DNA from: Candidatus Melainabacteria bacterium
Lineage (GTDB): Bacteria; Cyanobacteriota; Vampirovibrionia; 2-02-FULL-35-15
Reading direction: 5' to 3'
Assembly (NCBI GenBank): GCA_023250175.1
Contig: JAHFBD010000105.1
Span: 1-7,403, forward strand
DNA: 7,403 nt
Below the pieces are notes generated by a model. It made no database searches. It saw only the letters and a list, made by a program, of their open reading frames with translations, and was not told where the DNA came from. Positions 5,896 through 7,403 of the stretch are shown piece after piece (the first letter of the stretch is position 1; every line of letters starts with the position of its first letter). The position numbers were made by a program, and so were the translations under genes.

Positions 5896-6429
5896 TTAAG
5901 TTGATGTTACCATTCTCAAAGGTATTCTTTGAGTAACTTGTGAAGGATCAATTTTTACTCCACGAGATAAAGCCACCCTACCTGTTCTAGCAATTTCTTT
6001 AATCCCAAACTTAGTTAGAAGATGTACAATTGCATTTATTTTTCCCTGCTCTCCAGTAACCTCAATAATTAAAATATCTTCAGCAACATCTACTATATGC
6101 CCTCTAAACAAATCTGCTATTTGTATAATTTCTGCTCTTGAAGAAGGATTAGAAGCAACTTTTATAAGAGCTAATTCTCTATCCACAAAGCTACTTTCAG
6201 TAAGATCAATAATTCTAATAACATTAATAAGTTTGTGTAACTGCTTTGTTATTTGCTCTATTGCTACATTATCAGCATTAACTGTTATTGTAATTCTTGC
6301 ATAGGCAGGGTTTTCTGTCGGGCCAACAGTTAAAGACTCAATGTTAAATCCTCGCCGCGAAAATAATCCAGCTATTCTAGTTAAAACACCTGACTCATTT
6401 TCCACTAGTACTGATAAAACTCTTTGCAT
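5896..6429 (-). CDS. ilvN: Acetolactate synthase small (regulatory) subunit
   Basis: 177-aa regulatory subunit of acetohydroxyacid synthase, the first common enzyme of valine, leucine and isoleucine synthesis. It activates the catalytic subunit and confers valine feedback inhibition. An N-terminal ACT domain (about 2-76) carries LSVLVENESG and GFNIESLTVGP; a second ferredoxin-like domain (about 85-162) carries RAEIIQIADLFRG and IARTGRVALSRG. Gly14 and Asn29, whose replacement in E. coli IlvH abolishes valine sensitivity, are both present, so feedback control is expected. Compared with E. coli IlvH (163 aa) there is a 14-residue extension (SQVTQRIPLRMVTST). The sequence is closest to my memory of cyanobacterial IlvN. 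No ilvB or ilvC lies in the window. The start lacks a clear ribosome binding site, and the leader holds repeat copies C and D; a possible -10 TAGAAT is at 6657-6652. Confidence 0.95.
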   Translation of the reverse strand: MQRVLSVLVENESGVLTRIAGLFSRRGFNIESLTVGPTENPAYARITITVNADNVAIEQITKQLHKLINVIRIIDLTESSFVDRELALIKVASNPSSRAEIIQIADLFRGHIVDVAEDILIIEVTGEQGKINAIVHLLTKFGIKEIARTGRVALSRGVKIDPSQVTQRIPLRMVTST

Positions 6430-6520
6430 TTCTTTTTATATGCCACAGACAAGCTGCGGCTTCCTTACTGTCAATTCTTTTCACCTACACGGATTTATCG
6501 AGTAAATCGGATAAATCCTT
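6429..6520 (-). repeat. Structured repeat, copy C (abuts ilvN start)
   Basis: Third copy, same orientation as A and B. The first hairpin pairs GCCACAG (6442-6448) with CTGCGGC (6454-6460) around loop ACAAG; its one mismatch (A6445 against C6457) becomes G.U on the minus strand. The linker contains CTGTCAATTCTTTTCACC (6468-6485). The second hairpin pairs 6491-6501 with 6507-6518 (GGATTTATCGA / TCGGATAAATCC) with one unpaired G at 6510 and loop GTAAA. The 12-mer TTTCTTTTTATA (6429-6440), also present at copy B, runs up to and includes the first base of the ilvN start codon. If transcribed with ilvN, both hairpins sit in its leader. Confidence 0.77.
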
Positions 6521-6560
6521 CCCTTCCCAGAACGTTATTTGCTACCCCTTCCTACACATT

Positions 6561-6640
6561 GCCGCAGACAAGCTGCGACTTCCTTCTGTCAATTCTATTT
6601 CACTTGCCCGGATTTGGTCACTCAAATCAGACAAGCTATA
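6561..6640 (-). repeat. Structured repeat, copy D (second hairpin degraded)
   Basis: Fourth copy, about 119 nt from copy C and in the same orientation. The first hairpin pairs GCCGCAG (6561-6567) with CTGCGAC (6573-6579) around loop ACAAG; the one mismatch (C6562 against A6578) is G.U on the minus strand. The core CTTCCTTCTGTCAATTC (6579-6595) is nearly identical to that of copy B. The second hairpin is eroded: the GGATTTG arm (6610-6616) lacks its full partner, although a shorter GATTTG/CAAATC stem (6611-6616 with 6623-6628) can form. A second ACAAGCT at 6631-6637 may be a remnant of another unit. Confidence 0.7.
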
Positions 6641-6791
6641 GTTTCTGTACCATTCTACCCCGTATAAATAAATAGTTAACAAAAGAAAAAATTAATAGTT
6701 AATTAATATTCACCTTAACCTTGAAGACAAGATAATAATTAAAACCAAGCAATGATAAGATTTAACTTCTAAACTAAAGAGGATAAATAAG
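6641..6791. other. Divergent ilvN/folE promoter region
   Basis: AT-rich DNA between repeat copy D and folE; with copies C and D it makes a 362-nt gene-free stretch (6430-6791). It must hold the promoters of both flanking genes. For ilvN (minus) a -10 TAGAAT (6657-6652) with TTGTTA 19 nt upstream is possible. For folE (plus) TTCACC (6709-6714), a 16-nt spacer and GATAAT (6731-6736) is possible. Both are weak matches. No RNA gene or riboswitch was recognised here. Confidence 0.35.
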
Positions 6792-7403
6792 ATGACAAAA
6801 CTGGTTGAACAAAATAACAAAACACTACTTAAAGAAAACACTCAAATAAATCAAAGAGAAAGAATTGAAAATGCTATCCGCGAGATTCTTTCAGCAATTG
6901 GTGAAGATTATGAGAGATCAGGACTTTTATTAACACCAAGCAGAGTAGCCAAGATGTACCTGGAAATTTTTTCAGGGACTAACAAAGATCCACAAGATGA
7001 AATAACAATAACTTTCAGAGAAGACCACGATGAAATAATAATAGTAAGAGACATCTCATTCTATAGCATATGTGAACATCACCTACTTCCCTTTTTTGGA
7101 GTAGCTCACGTTGCATATTTACCTCAAGGCGGAGTAATTACTGGATTAAGTAAAATCGCAAGAGTCGTTGAGTGTGCGGCACGAAGACCTCAAATTCAAG
7201 AAAGAATGACAACCCAAATTGCAAATGCAATAGAACAAAAACTAAACCCACTTGGTGTTGCAACTGTCATTGAAGCAGAACATATGTGCATGTCAATGCG
7301 AGGTATAAAAAAACCAGGAAGTAAAACAGCTACCTCAGTATTAAAAGGAACTTTTCAAACCAACCAAGCAACAAGGGCTGAGGTTCTATCATTGATCATC
7401 AGA
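6792..7403 (+). CDS. folE: GTP cyclohydrolase I, C-terminal end cut by the window
   Basis: 204 residues read to the window edge without a stop. FolE converts GTP to 7,8-dihydroneopterin triphosphate, the first step of tetrahydrofolate (and other pterin) synthesis, in the cytoplasm as a homodecamer. The zinc ligands of the type IA enzyme are all present: Cys94 and His97 in CEHH (94-97) and Cys166 in HMCM (164-167). Other hallmarks are LLLTPSRVAKMY (45-56), LPFFGVAHVAYLP (99-111), GLSKIARVVE (118-127), RRPQIQERMTTQIA (131-144) and MRGIKKPGSKTATS (169-182). The reading ends at EVLSLIIR, where family members normally finish, so only a residue or two plus the stop is probably missing. The N-terminal 22 residues are a polar, poorly conserved extension. 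AGAGGA lies about 8 nt before the ATG. It is divergent from ilvN. Confidence 0.96.
   Translation, partial: MTKLVEQNNKTLLKENTQINQRERIENAIREILSAIGEDYERSGLLLTPSRVAKMYLEIFSGTNKDPQDEITITFREDHDEIIIVRDISFYSICEHHLLPFFGVAHVAYLPQGGVITGLSKIARVVECAARRPQIQERMTTQIANAIEQKLNPLGVATVIEAEHMCMSMRGIKKPGSKTATSVLKGTFQTNQATRAEVLSLIIR

Noticed and set aside
6424..6675. Plus-strand open frame of 83 codons with repetitive peptide segments
   Set aside because: It is simply translation of repeat copies C and D; the two copies fall in different frames, so it is not a repeated protein motif.

Overview
The window is AT-rich bacterial DNA, dense in short genes. The best clue to the host is the IlvN protein: its long central and C-terminal stretches (around LTRIAGLF, RAEIIQIADLF and KFGIKEIARTGRVALSRG) read very like cyanobacterial IlvN as I remember it. 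Together with an unlinked-chaperone MlaE-MlaF-MlaD lipid transporter of the type seen in Cyanobacteria, plastids and some other diderms, this suggests a low-GC diderm, most likely in or near the non-photosynthetic Cyanobacteriota (Melainabacteria-like). That placement is inference from recalled family sequences, not a search.

Layout, left to right. Positions 1-252 hold two tandem copies (A, B) of an approximately 80-nt structured repeat and a separate GC-rich hairpin. Positions 255-2814 (minus strand) are a tight three-gene operon, mlaE-mlaF-mlaD, for an ABC-type lipid transporter: permease, ATPase and membrane-anchored MCE protein. Positions 3058-3727 (plus strand) carry two very small genes (63 and 71 aa), each with a strong ribosome binding site; the first ends in a textbook intrinsic terminator. 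Positions 3953-4495 encode a divergent macro-domain protein whose first nucleotide-binding loop is rewritten. Convergent to it, 5736-4519 (minus strand) is a two-gene operon of Cys- and Trp-free, mostly helical proteins I do not recognise. Positions 6429-5896 (minus strand) are ilvN, the regulatory subunit of acetolactate synthase. The 362-nt gap 6430-6791 contains two more copies (C, D) of the structured repeat, lying in the presumed ilvN leader. From 6792 to the right edge is folE (GTP cyclohydrolase I), missing at most a few C-terminal residues.

The housekeeping genes (mla, ilvN, folE) share no obvious pathway and simply flank a block of about 2.7 kb of unrecognised small and helical proteins plus the macro-domain gene. 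The most notable finding is the repeat family: four copies with two hairpins each, stems that change sequence while keeping pairing, and every imperfect pair resolving to G.U only on the minus strand, which points to an element acting as RNA from that strand. One copy abuts and appears to supply the start region of ilvN.
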